The position numbers and the translations under genes are program-made. A stretch of 64,000 bases of DNA from Lachnospiraceae bacterium. GTDB taxonomy: Bacteria; Bacillota; Clostridia; Lachnospirales; Lachnospiraceae. How positions within the stretch are numbered: position 1 is the stretch's first letter; every line of letters begins with the position of its first letter. The DNA lies in NCBI GenBank assembly GCA_017396555.1, contig JAFQLS010000024.1, positions 1 to 64,000 on the forward strand. Reading direction: 5' to 3'. The notes below the pieces were generated by a model. The model did no database searches, was not told the origin of the DNA, and saw only the letters and a list, made by a program, of their open reading frames with translations. Below are positions 15,658 to 24,084 of this stretch, piece by piece.

Positions 15658-16613
15658 TGAAAACAAATGAATTAATAGCAAAGTTACAAGATGGATTTGA
15701 TGAGCTGGCACCTGATGTATATTCAGAAGTAGAAAAATCTATTGCGAAAACAGAGATTATCTATGAAAAAGAAAATTCAAAAATTAGCATGATTAAGTAT
15801 ATATTTTCAGGAGTAAGTCTGGCTGTAGTTTGTGTAGTGTTTTTTCTAATTATGATTAATTCGGAAGAAAATGTGAGTATAATAATCGATGTTAATCCAA
15901 GTATAAAACTTGTTATTAATGAATCACAGGAAGTGATTAGTATTAATGGACTTAATGAAGACGGAGAAAGAGTAGTGAATATGCTTGACTGGGAGAAAAA
16001 AGATTCATCGGAATCTGTTATAAAAAAAATGATTAAAATAATGGCGGAGGAAGCTTATATAAAAAATGAATCAGATATACAGGTTACTATACAGACAGTT
16101 GATTATGAAATATATGGAAAGATGGAAGAAGCAATCAAATATGAAATATATGAAAGTTTAAAAGAAAATGAAATAGAGGACATAGAAGTAGAGTTTTATC
16201 AGAAAAATAAGTCAAATCAGACAGTTGGTGATAATAAGCAAGATGATACAAAAGAACCTGAATTGATAGAGACCATTAATGAGGAATCGAAAATTAATCT
16301 TGAAACTACTACAAAAGAATTTGAAACTCAAGATGAAACCACATTGAAACAAACGAATATAGAAGATACAACAATGGAGATGGATAAGGAAACAAAGGAA
16401 GAAAAGACGAAGAAGGAAAAAGAAAGCAAGGAAGAGAAAACGAAGAAGGAAAAAGAGAGCAAAGAAGAGAAAACGAAGAAAGAAAAAGAAAGCAAGGAAG
16501 AGAAAACGAAGAAAGAAAAAGAAAGCAAGGAAGAGAAAACGAAGAAGGAAAAAGAGAGCAAAGAAGAAAAAAACAAGAAAGAAAAAGAATCAAAGGAAAA
16601 AAACGTTAAATAG
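15657..16613 (+). CDS. RsgI-like membrane anti-sigma factor with Lys/Glu repeats
   Basis: The 318-residue protein has a cytoplasmic N-terminal region of about 45 residues and one transmembrane helix (about 48-68, YIFSGVSLAVVCVVFFLIMI). It then has the RsgI-type extracytoplasmic core with the hallmark IIIDVNPSIKLVIN and NGLNEDGERVV. The C-terminus is a Thr/Glu linker and six tandem 11-residue repeats (KEEKTKKEKES type). It probably holds the adjacent ECF sigma factor at the membrane and releases it on an envelope signal. RsgI proteins usually pair with SigI, so pairing with an ECF factor is of interest. GGAGGTG precedes ATG by 7 bases. Confidence 0.82.
   Translation: MKTNELIAKLQDGFDELAPDVYSEVEKSIAKTEIIYEKENSKISMIKYIFSGVSLAVVCVVFFLIMINSEENVSIIIDVNPSIKLVINESQEVISINGLNEDGERVVNMLDWEKKDSSESVIKKMIKIMAEEAYIKNESDIQVTIQTVDYEIYGKMEEAIKYEIYESLKENEIEDIEVEFYQKNKSNQTVGDNKQDDTKEPELIETINEESKINLETTTKEFETQDETTLKQTNIEDTTMEMDKETKEEKTKKEKESKEEKTKKEKESKEEKTKKEKESKEEKTKKEKESKEEKTKKEKESKEEKNKKEKESKEKNVK
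16395..16592 (+). repeat. Six 33-bp tandem repeats (coding)
   Basis: Six consecutive in-frame copies of a 33-bp unit encode KEEKTKKEKES (the sixth has N for T). Copies differ at few bases, suggesting recent expansion by slippage. Copy number may vary between strains. Confidence 0.9.
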
Positions 16614-16688
16614 CGAATGGAAATGTTGAAAATAATGCCATTTAGGAGTAAAATAGATATAGAAAATTTTACTGAATGGAGACTAGTT

Positions 16689-19139
16689 ATGAACACATTT
16701 TCTAAGGACGAATTTAAAAAAGAAGTAAATGATTATGTTAAGATGTTGTCAAGAAAGACAATTAAAGAGGCGTCACAGTTGGATTTATATCATGGTGTTG
16801 CATATGCTCTTAAGGATTTCATAATCGACCAGTGGATTGAGACTCATAAAGAGTACGAGAAACAGGATGCAAAAACGGTGTATTATTTATCTATGGAATT
16901 CCTCACAGGAAGAGCACTTGGAAATATTATTATTAACCTTTCTGCAAGGGACGATATTAAAGAGGCTATAGAAGAATTAGGATTAGATTTGAACGTAATT
17001 GAAGATCAGGAACCAGATGCGGCACTTGGTAACGGTGGACTTGGAAGACTTGCGGCATGTTTCCTTGATTCACTCGCAACACTTGGATATCCTGCATATG
17101 GATGTGGTATCCGTTATAAATACGGCATGTTTGAGCAGAAGATTATAGACGGATATCAGGTAGAGGTGCCTGATAACTGGTTAAAGAATGGTAATCCTTT
17201 TGAAGTAAGAAGAGATGAATATGCTTGTGAAGTCAAGTTTGGAGGACATACCAAACCTGTTACAAAAGAGGACGGCAGAGTAGTATACGTTCTCGAGGAT
17301 TATCGTTCAGTTAAAGCGATTCCATATGATTTGCCAATTGTAGGATATGGCAATAATGTTGTAAATACACTTAGAATATGGGATGCAGAGCCTATACAGT
17401 ATTTTATGCTTGACTCATTTAACAGAGGAGATTATCAAAAAGCAACAGAGCAGGAAAACCTTGCAAAGACTATTGTAGAGGTATTATATCCTTGTGACGA
17501 TCATTATGCAGGAAAAGAGCTTAGATTAAAGCAGCAGTATTTCTTTGTATCGGCAAGTATCCAGACTGCAATTAAAAAATATATGGATAATCACAAGAAT
17601 ATTAAGAAGTTATACGAAAAGGTTATATTCCAGATGAATGATACTCATCCAACTATTACTGTTGCAGAGCTTATGAGAATTCTTCTTGATGAATACTACC
17701 TTACATGGGATGAGGCTTGGGAAGTAACTAACAAATGCTGTGCATATACTAATCATACAATTATGAGTGAGGCACTTGAGAAATGGCCAGTTGATTTATT
17801 TAGAACACTACTTCCAAGATGCTATGATATTATAGAGGAAATTAACAGAAGATTTGTATTGGAAATACAGAAGATGTATCCTGGTAATAATGAAAAGGTT
17901 GCTAAAATGGCAATTCTCTATGATGGTCAGGTAAGAATGGCAAATCTTGCAATTTGCGCAGGCTTTTCTGTAAATGGAGTTGCAAGGTTGCACACAGAGA
18001 TTCTAAAGAATCAGGAATTAAAGGATTTCTATGAAATGATGCCAAATAAATTTAATAATAAGACAAATGGTATCACACAGAGAAGATTCTTAAAGCATGG
18101 TAATCCGTTGCTTGCCGATTGGATAACTAAGAAAATCGGAGATAAATGGCCGGTTGATTTGTCTCAGATGATTAAGCTTGAAGAATTTATTGATAACAAA
18201 AAATGTCAGAAAGAATTTATGGATATCAAGTACAGAAATAAGATAAGACTTGCTAAATATATCAAAGAACATAATGGTGTTGATGTTAATCCATATTCTA
18301 TATTTGATGTACAGGTTAAGAGACTTCATGAATATAAGAGACAGCTTCTCAATATACTTCATGTAATGTACCTCTATAATGAGATTAAGGAGCATCCGGA
18401 GAGAGAATTTTACCCAAGAACATTTATCTTTGGTGCAAAAGCAGCAGCAGGCTACAGAAGAGCTAAGCTTACTATCAAGCTTATCAATAGCGTAGCTGAT
18501 GTTATCAATAATGATGCGTCAATTGAAGGAAAACTTAAGGTTGTATTTATTGAAAATTATAGAGTATCGAATGCAGAACTTATTTTTGCAGCAGCAGATG
18601 TAAGCGAACAGATTTCTACTGCAAGTAAGGAAGCGTCAGGTACTGGTAATATGAAATTTATGTTAAATGGTGCGGTTACTCTTGGTACAATGGACGGAGC
18701 AAATGTCGAAATTGTTGAAGAGGTTGGTGGAGATAATGCATTTATCTTTGGTATGAGCTCAGATGAAGTTATTAATCACGAGAAATACGGTGGATATAAT
18801 CCGATGGACATTTATAACAATGATATGGATGTACGCAAGGTTATGATGCAGCTTATAAATGGCACATATTCTCCAGAGGATACAGAGCGTTTTAGAGAAA
18901 TTTATGACTCTCTTTTAACGGATAAATATGGTCGTGCAGATGTGTATTTTATTCTTAAAGATTTTAGAAGCTATGCAGAAGCACAGAAAAAGGTTGAAGA
19001 GGCATATAAGGATAAAAATAGATGGGCTAAAATGGCAATGACAAACGTGGCTCATGTCGGAAAATTCTCTTCAGACCGTACGATTGAAGAATATGCAACC
19101 GAGATTTGGAAGCTTAAAAAGGTAGAAGTAAAAATGTAG
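16689..19139 (+). CDS. glgP: Glycogen/starch (maltodextrin) phosphorylase
   Basis: The start at 16689 has GGAG 7 bases upstream; the frame is open from 16617 but lacks a ribosome site there. The 816-residue enzyme releases glucose-1-phosphate from alpha-1,4-glucans. It shows the GT35 signatures ALGNGGLGRLAACFLDSLATL, FQMNDTHPT, QRRFLKHGNP and VKRLHEYKRQ, with the pyridoxal-phosphate lysine at K656 in EASGTGNMKF. Length is typical for bacterial phosphorylases. It stands alone without other glycogen genes. It follows the sigma/anti-sigma pair by 75 bases, so read-through is possible. Confidence 0.97.
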   Translation: MNTFSKDEFKKEVNDYVKMLSRKTIKEASQLDLYHGVAYALKDFIIDQWIETHKEYEKQDAKTVYYLSMEFLTGRALGNIIINLSARDDIKEAIEELGLDLNVIEDQEPDAALGNGGLGRLAACFLDSLATLGYPAYGCGIRYKYGMFEQKIIDGYQVEVPDNWLKNGNPFEVRRDEYACEVKFGGHTKPVTKEDGRVVYVLEDYRSVKAIPYDLPIVGYGNNVVNTLRIWDAEPIQYFMLDSFNRGDYQKATEQENLAKTIVEVLYPCDDHYAGKELRLKQQYFFVSASIQTAIKKYMDNHKNIKKLYEKVIFQMNDTHPTITVAELMRILLDEYYLTWDEAWEVTNKCCAYTNHTIMSEALEKWPVDLFRTLLPRCYDIIEEINRRFVLEIQKMYPGNNEKVAKMAILYDGQVRMANLAICAGFSVNGVARLHTEILKNQELKDFYEMMPNKFNNKTNGITQRRFLKHGNPLLADWITKKIGDKWPVDLSQMIKLEEFIDNKKCQKEFMDIKYRNKIRLAKYIKEHNGVDVNPYSIFDVQVKRLHEYKRQLLNILHVMYLYNEIKEHPEREFYPRTFIFGAKAAAGYRRAKLTIKLINSVADVINNDASIEGKLKVVFIENYRVSNAELIFAAADVSEQISTASKEASGTGNMKFMLNGAVTLGTMDGANVEIVEEVGGDNAFIFGMSSDEVINHEKYGGYNPMDIYNNDMDVRKVMMQLINGTYSPEDTERFREIYDSLLTDKYGRADVYFILKDFRSYAEAQKKVEEAYKDKNRWAKMAMTNVAHVGKFSSDRTIEEYATEIWKLKKVEVKM

Positions 19140-19181
19140 GTAATATATGAATAAATTTGTATATTATGAATACATTTTACT

Positions 19182-20072
19182 ATGAAGACAAAAATAATTA
19201 TTATATGCATTTCACTGATTATACCTTATATAGCAACTCTGATGTGTGTCAGACATAGTGGTAGTTTGTATAAGGTATATGAAGTGAAAGATAGCGGATA
19301 TACAATTAAATTAGAAAATGGCAGTGTTGACATGGAAAGGTTTATACCAATGGTGTTAATGACGAGGATGGATATTGATTCCGAGGAGGAAGCGCTAAAG
19401 GTTCAGGCTGTTATTATCAGAACCTTCATTGCCGGGAAAATGGAGGAAAATAAAACTACAAGTATATCTGTTTCAGACTTGAATTTGGATTATTTAACCT
19501 ATGATAAAATGAAAAATATCTGGGGAAATGATTTTACAAAAAACTATAATTTTCTTAATAAAATAATTTCTAATACCTCTATGCAGGTTATAACTTATGA
19601 AGATAAATTAATTATGCCATATTATCATGAGGCTAGTTACGGTAAGACAAGAAATTCGGACAAAGAATATTTGAAGACTGTAAAAAGCGAAAATGATATT
19701 ATGGCTAAAAATTTCCTAAAAATTCAATATTTTACCCTTGATGAAGTTAACAATAAGATAAAAATAGATAAAGGTAAAGGCGCTTCAAATTTTGAATTTG
19801 TCTATAATGAGGGTACGGAATATGTTGAAGCCGTTAAGGTAGGAGAAGAGGAAATTTCCGGAAGCGAGTTTGTTAAAATGTTTGAACTTCCATCACATGC
19901 TTTTGCCATTGAAGATTATGAAGGACAGCTTAGAATTATAAGTAAAGGCATTGGGCATGGATATGGTGTGAGTATGTATGGAGCTTCTGTTATGGCGGAA
20001 AAAGGAAATAGCTATGAAACAATAATTAAGCATTATTTTACCGGTGTAAACATAGCTGAATTGGAAGTATAA
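19182..20072 (+). CDS. spoIID: Stage II sporulation protein D (peptidoglycan lytic transglycosylase)
   Basis: The 296-residue protein has an N-terminal membrane anchor (IIIICISLIIPYIATLM) and a SpoIID domain: MVLMTRMDIDSEEEALKVQAV near residue 62, HEASYGKTR and the C-terminal GHGYGVSMYGA signature. SpoIID degrades peptidoglycan with SpoIIP and SpoIIM to drive forespore engulfment. The ATG has only a weak Shine-Dalgarno. A 12-codon frame from 19147 ends in ATGA overlapping the start, so translational coupling from a mini-ORF is possible. The adjacent spoIIQ-like gene fits a mother-cell/forespore engulfment pair. Confidence 0.93.
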   Translation: MKTKIIIICISLIIPYIATLMCVRHSGSLYKVYEVKDSGYTIKLENGSVDMERFIPMVLMTRMDIDSEEEALKVQAVIIRTFIAGKMEENKTTSISVSDLNLDYLTYDKMKNIWGNDFTKNYNFLNKIISNTSMQVITYEDKLIMPYYHEASYGKTRNSDKEYLKTVKSENDIMAKNFLKIQYFTLDEVNNKIKIDKGKGASNFEFVYNEGTEYVEAVKVGEEEISGSEFVKMFELPSHAFAIEDYEGQLRIISKGIGHGYGVSMYGASVMAEKGNSYETIIKHYFTGVNIAELEV

Positions 20073-20130
20073 TGCCAAATATTTTTGGGCAAGATAATAT
20101 CAGACCTAAAATAGAAAGGAATGGTATTAT

Positions 20131-20889
20131 ATGAAGAGTAAAACATATTTGGGCCTTCTTTTGGTATGTCTGGTAGCAATTACAGTTATTGCTGTTGGTG
20201 CTGTTGCCATAAGACAGGGGAAGGAAAATGAGACAACAGAAATTCTTGATATTAATTCTCAGGAAGATGTTGCTATGAATACAGAAGAGGTAACTACTCA
20301 GGAACCGACGAGCAAGCTTGTAAGTTCTATTGATGTAACCGAAAAAAGTGATGAAACATTTGAAGATATCGATGGGGAAGAGGTAACTACAACCAAGGCT
20401 ATGGAAAATACTGCTCAGACAGAGACAACTGCTGTTGCCGAGACTGTAAATGCTGAGGTATCAAAATTACATTTTGATAAAAATGATATACTTACATGGC
20501 CTGTAGATGGTAACGTTATAGTTGATTTTAATATGGAGAACACAATTTATTTTAAAACACTTAATCAGTATAAATGTAGTTCAGCTATCGCTATTCAGTC
20601 TGAATTAAATAATGATGTATTATGTGCGGCTACAGGAGAAGTTGTTGAAGTGGGTACAAATGAGGAGATTGGTAATTATGTAGTTATGTCCTTAGGGGAT
20701 GGATATGAATTGACATATGGTCAGTTAAAGGATATTCAAGTTAATGAGGGACAAGTGGTTGAAAGTCAGGAATTGATTGGATATATTAATGAGCCAACAA
20801 AATACTATACTTTAGAGGGTTATAATCTATATCTAAAGCTTACGGAGAATGGAACTCCAATAGACCCATTAGATTATTTGAACTATTAG
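20131..20889 (+). CDS. spoIIQ: SpoIIQ-like protein with degenerate LytM/M23 domain
   Basis: The 252-residue protein has one N-terminal transmembrane helix (LGLLLVCLVAITVIAVGAVA), a Thr/Glu-rich linker, and a C-terminal LytM-like beta domain (about 125-250). The position expected for the HxGxD zinc motif reads CSSAIAIQS. The later H-x-H segment is absent (ELTYGQLKD, YNLYLKLTEN), so the protease should be inactive, as in Bacillus SpoIIQ. It probably docks SpoIIIAH across the engulfing septum. It follows spoIID by 58 bases with AAAGGA before ATG. The name rests on domain layout and neighbour; a generic M23-like envelope protein is the alternative. Confidence 0.72.
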   Translation: MKSKTYLGLLLVCLVAITVIAVGAVAIRQGKENETTEILDINSQEDVAMNTEEVTTQEPTSKLVSSIDVTEKSDETFEDIDGEEVTTTKAMENTAQTETTAVAETVNAEVSKLHFDKNDILTWPVDGNVIVDFNMENTIYFKTLNQYKCSSAIAIQSELNNDVLCAATGEVVEVGTNEEIGNYVVMSLGDGYELTYGQLKDIQVNEGQVVESQELIGYINEPTKYYTLEGYNLYLKLTENGTPIDPLDYLNY

Positions 20890-20906
20890 AAAAATTTTGA
20901 ATATAA

Positions 20907-20992
20907 TATATCAAGCAAAAAAATTCGCAACAAGACTATTTTACACGAATTAATTCGTTTGATAACTCTATTAAAGTCTGTTGCTTGATATA
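20907..20992. repeat. Nested inverted repeat, possible structured RNA or terminator
   Basis: A 12-bp inverted repeat TATATCAAGCAA / TTGCTTGATATA (20907-20918 and 20981-20992) encloses CAACAAGAC / GTCTGTTG and a central ACGAATTAATTCGT palindrome (20945-20958). It would fold as one long interrupted stem. There is no T-run, so its function is unclear. Confidence 0.55.
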
Positions 20993-21009
20993 GATTTTAC
21001 CCAGTGGGT

Positions 21010-21029
21010 GAGCGTGCAGGAGCACGCTC
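21010..21029. repeat. Strong 8-bp hairpin
   Basis: GAGCGTGC (21010-21017) pairs perfectly with GCACGCTC (21022-21029) around an AGGA loop, GC-rich against an AT-rich background. No poly-T follows. Confidence 0.6.
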
Positions 21030-21106
21030 TACATAATTATACGAGTAGCATTATTTTAAAAATAAAAAGAGCAACAACTCCTAGAAGATTTATAGGAACT
21101 ATTTGA

Positions 21107-21135
21107 TTGCATTTATGGTTGGCTTGATGTAGAAT
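21107..21135 (+). promoter_or_regulatory. Probable sigma-A promoter of MFS gene
   Basis: TTGCAT (21107-21112), 17-bp spacer, TAGAAT (21130-21135), about 38 bases before the ATG at 21173. Confidence 0.45.
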
Positions 21136-21172
21136 TATCTAAGATATTTTGAATAACAAACGGAGAATTAAT

Positions 21173-22345
21173 ATGTATAGTTTACTTTTGGCAGTTATAT
21201 ATATTTCATTTATAAGTCTGGGATTACCGGATTCGTTGTTGGGTGCTGCATGGCCTACTATATATCCGGAATTTGGTGTGCCGGTATCGTTCGCCGGTGT
21301 GATTTTTATTGTTATTTGTGGTGGAACAGTTATATCCAGTCTCCTTAGTGACAGGCTTACTAAGTGGGTTGGACCAGGCAGAGTTACAGTGATTAGTGTA
21401 ATGATAACGGCCATTGCATTAGCAGGTTATTCTTTCAGTACGTCATACTGGATGCTTCTTGTGTGGGCAGTGCCATATGGTCTTGGAGCAGGTAGTGTTG
21501 ATGCAGCACTTAATAATTACGTGGCACTTCATTATAAGAGCTCGCATATGAGTTGGTTGCATTGTATGTGGGGTGTTGGTGCAAGTGTAGGACCATACAT
21601 AATGAGTTTTGCTTTGTCGGTAGGGCAGCATTGGAGTAGTGGATATAGATATATTGCCATTCTTCAGATAATACTTGTTGTGATTATATTTGCGAGTCTT
21701 CCACTATGGAAATGTGTGAATGAAAGGCAGGATGTTAAAAGGGATGATGAGCGTAAGAACGCATTAACACTTAAGGAGATATTCAGTATTCCCGGAGCAA
21801 AACAGGTAATGCTTATGTTTTTTTGCTATTGTGCATTAGAACAATCAGCGGGACTTTGGGCAAGTAGTTATATGGTGCTTAAATATGGATTAAGTGAAGA
21901 AATTGCTGCAAGCTATGGAAGTATGTTTTTTATAGGTATTACAATAGGTCGAGCAATAAGTGGTTTTGTTGCTATGAAGTTGGACGACCATAAGATGATT
22001 AAACTAGGATGTTACATAATACTTATAGGAGTAGTATTTATGTTTATACCTTTTGGATATCAGATTTCTTTGATTGGTATAATAATTGTTGGATTTGGTT
22101 GTGCTCCAATCTATCCTTGTATAATCCATTCTACTCCGAAAAATTTTGGCTCAGATAAATCGCAAGCATTAATAGGAGTGCAAATGGCAAGTGCATATTT
22201 AGGAAATATTATCATGCCACCACTATTTGGCGTAATTGCAAATAACATCAGTGTAAATTTGTTGCCAATGTATCTTTTACTTATATTGATTGTGATGAGT
22301 GAAATGCATAGAGAGGTATTAAAAAGAACGGTTAATAATAAATAA
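21173..22345 (+). CDS. Major facilitator superfamily transporter
   Basis: The start at 21173 has GGAG 7 bases upstream. The 390-residue protein has about 12 hydrophobic helices. The first repeat has LGLPDSLLGAAWPTIYPEFGVP, typical of the FucP-like/FHS group of sugar-type MFS proteins, and a loop 2-3 basic motif region SDRLTKWVGPGRV. The second half starts near residue 200 after the charged loop NERQDVKRDDERKNA. Substrate is unknown; related proteins carry sugars or export drugs. It is monocistronic, with its own probable promoter and a terminator at 22347-22379. Confidence 0.88.
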   Translation: MYSLLLAVIYISFISLGLPDSLLGAAWPTIYPEFGVPVSFAGVIFIVICGGTVISSLLSDRLTKWVGPGRVTVISVMITAIALAGYSFSTSYWMLLVWAVPYGLGAGSVDAALNNYVALHYKSSHMSWLHCMWGVGASVGPYIMSFALSVGQHWSSGYRYIAILQIILVVIIFASLPLWKCVNERQDVKRDDERKNALTLKEIFSIPGAKQVMLMFFCYCALEQSAGLWASSYMVLKYGLSEEIAASYGSMFFIGITIGRAISGFVAMKLDDHKMIKLGCYIILIGVVFMFIPFGYQISLIGIIIVGFGCAPIYPCIIHSTPKNFGSDKSQALIGVQMASAYLGNIIMPPLFGVIANNISVNLLPMYLLLILIVMSEMHREVLKRTVNNK

Positions 22346-22346
22346 A

Positions 22347-22379
22347 ACAAGTGCTCTGGATTTAGCCAAGGGCACTTGT
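22347..22379. terminator. Bidirectional terminator
   Basis: ACAAGTGC (22347-22354) pairs with GCACTTGT (22372-22379), with CTGG/CCAAGG extending the stem, between convergent genes. Confidence 0.75.
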
Positions 22380-22385
22380 CTGTGA

Positions 22386-23399
22386 TTAGTTGGTTAACTT
22401 ATTTAGCTCATCCTTTAATTTAGCTATTTCTGCTTCAGCAGCAGCTAATTTTTCATCAGTTTCCTGATAGCGCTTCTCTTTTTCTAGATAAATTTTATCT
22501 TTTTCTTGATAGGTTTTATCTTTTTCTTGATAGGTTTTATCTTTTTCTTGATAGGTTTTATCTTTTTCTTGATAGGTTTTATCTTTTTCTTGGTAGACTT
22601 TTTCTTTTTGCTGATACATTTTATCTTTTTCTTCGTACATTTTATCAAGATGGTCATATTCAAGTATTATTGATTCATCCATATCTTCTATAACCTCCAT
22701 TTGAGTATAGTCGGAATAGAGATGCTTGTATAATAGTTTTGTTAGCTGAATTAATCGACCAGCATCGCTTCCGGTTATATTTCCTACAGAGTGATTCATC
22801 TGTATACTACCGATTATATCATTGTGAATTAATTTTTTCAATGCGATTAAATTCTTCTCTGAATGATCTTTTTTTAATAAATCTCGCAGTCTAAGCAATT
22901 CAAAAGGTATTAATATAATCATTTTTTTGTTATTAATTTCTTCTACGGAGTATTCTTGATACTTAAAAGTTTTAACCTTATATTTAAACTGACCCTGCTC
23001 ACCAAAATCAATAGTTAAAGTGTATGTATCAGGTACTTTTTTGGTATTTCCAAAGTAAACTATTTTTGGCTCTGGAAAATGTAATATATCAGGTTCATAT
23101 TGATTCATAATACTATGCTTATATCCGTAGTCAAAGACACGCATAACAATGTCATCATCTTCGTAAAGCTGTGCCTCAATATGATAAATATTATGTCTGT
23201 TAACGGTGATTATAGTATCTGCCAATGTTTTCCTAAGATCGTCATCTATAAACTCCGTCCAATGATATTCTATCTCGCTATCTAAAGGATAATCTGTGTC
23301 AAATAATCCGTTAATCATATTGATTACTGCGGTTGAGGATAGAGTGATAACTTTTTTAAAAATCTTATCGTAAATATGTTGAATGTTGTTATTTGATAT
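22386..23399 (-). CDS. Rpn/PD-(D/E)XK-family protein with heptad-repeat tail; apparent AUA start
   Basis: The first ATG is at 23318, but the frame upstream encodes a coherent N-terminus (ISNNNIQHIYDKIFKKVITL), which is the conserved beginning of this Lachnospiraceae family. A GGAGG site (23407-23411) is spaced 7 bases before an AUA codon at 23399 that would replace the usual ATG. With that start the protein has 337 residues. The core shows ADTIITV and YHIEAQ, fitting the D...ExQ active site of Rpn (PDDEXK) nucleases. The C-terminal third is a coiled coil of YQEKDKT heptads. The AUA may be used weakly or may mark a decaying gene; starting at ATG 23318 would delete the conserved helix. Function is inferred only from family. 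Confidence 0.75.
   Translation of the reverse strand: MSNNNIQHIYDKIFKKVITLSSTAVINMINGLFDTDYPLDSEIEYHWTEFIDDDLRKTLADTIITVNRHNIYHIEAQLYEDDDIVMRVFDYGYKHSIMNQYEPDILHFPEPKIVYFGNTKKVPDTYTLTIDFGEQGQFKYKVKTFKYQEYSVEEINNKKMIILIPFELLRLRDLLKKDHSEKNLIALKKLIHNDIIGSIQMNHSVGNITGSDAGRLIQLTKLLYKHLYSDYTQMEVIEDMDESIILEYDHLDKMYEEKDKMYQQKEKVYQEKDKTYQEKDKTYQEKDKTYQEKDKTYQEKDKIYLEKEKRYQETDEKLAAAEAEIAKLKDELNKLTN
22493..22597 (-). repeat. 21-bp tandem repeats encoding heptads
   Basis: Four identical 21-bp copies (22493-22576) and a fifth imperfect one encode YQEKDKT heptads of the preceding gene. Perfect identity suggests recent slippage; the repeats encode a coiled coil. Confidence 0.92.
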
Positions 23400-23492
23400 A
23401 AATATTCCTCCAATCTAGTTATTATGCGCATAATTTATATATTATAAATATAGTATACAAAAAAGATACAAAATAGTCAATACCAAAAATAT

Positions 23493-23519
23493 AAAAAGTT
23501 GCCAAAATGGCAACTTTTT
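23493..23519. terminator. Intrinsic terminator
   Basis: A perfect 12-bp stem, AAAAAGTTGCCA (23493-23504) and TGGCAACTTTTT (23508-23519), with a 3-base loop. It lies 11 bases beyond the stop of the minus-strand membrane protein gene and is T-rich on either strand. Confidence 0.9.
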
Positions 23520-23529
23520 TGCTTATTTA

Positions 23530-24084
23530 TTATAAGTTATTTTCAATAGCTTCCTTAACATCTACATAATAACCGCCTGTTTTTTTCTTGTGGAAATAAA
23601 CAGGAATTTCTTTTAAGTTGTATCCATCTATTGGATGTAAGTGCCCTGGACTTATGCATACCATATCTTCTCCGGTATGTGGATTAGTGACTCTTACATA
23701 TACTCGGTATGCTTGACGGCCATAGCCGGAATTACTGTAGTCAGTGAATTCTGTGCTTGCACTTCTTGTATGTCTGTTATGGTATATGCTATATTTTTCG
23801 AACTCCTCAACCTTTCCCATAACCCTAATACCATTTTTCTTGCACTTATTAACTCCCTTTTTGCGGTTATTGACAAATAGAAATAGAATACAATAAAAAA
23901 TGGCAAGTGCAGGTACAAGGAACATCGATAAATCAACATATTTTCCAGTGTAGTATCTGTATATAGATGCGATTTCTACGAAGACGCATAATAGAATAGC
24001 ACCTACCATAGTAAAATTTACAAATCCTTTTTTTTCTTCTCTTGTCATGGCACCATAACCATGGCCTGCTCTTGGTCTGGACAT
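23530..24084 (-). CDS. Small membrane protein with DUF3592-like cytoplasmic domain
   Basis: The start at 24084 has GGGAG about 10 bases upstream; TTG at 24105 is less likely. The 184-residue protein has a basic, Gly-rich N-terminus, two hydrophobic helices (about 22-43 FVNFTMVGAILLCVFVEIAS and 55-75 FLVPALAIFYCILFLFV) and a hydrophilic C-terminal half. That half contains the GKVEEFEKY and YRVYVRVTNPHTGEDMVCISPG strands, then PVYFHKKKTGGYYVDV, a pattern seen in DUF3592-like proteins. Function is unknown. It is monocistronic, with a strong terminator. Confidence 0.7.
   Translation of the reverse strand: MSRPRAGHGYGAMTREEKKGFVNFTMVGAILLCVFVEIASIYRYYTGKYVDLSMFLVPALAIFYCILFLFVNNRKKGVNKCKKNGIRVMGKVEEFEKYSIYHNRHTRSASTEFTDYSNSGYGRQAYRVYVRVTNPHTGEDMVCISPGHLHPIDGYNLKEIPVYFHKKKTGGYYVDVKEAIENNL

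Noticed and set aside
16395-16592. Possible CRISPR-like repeat array
   Set aside because: Copies are contiguous, in frame and without spacers; they encode an 11-residue protein repeat.
16309-16696. Long minus-strand ORFs rich in Ser, Phe and Leu opposite the RsgI-like repeats
   Set aside because: They are mirror frames of the 33-bp tandem repeats; they have no ribosome site, and their composition is an artefact of GAA/AAG codons.
22493-22597. Second possible short-repeat array
   Set aside because: 21-bp units with no spacers, coding for heptads in a coiled coil; not CRISPR.
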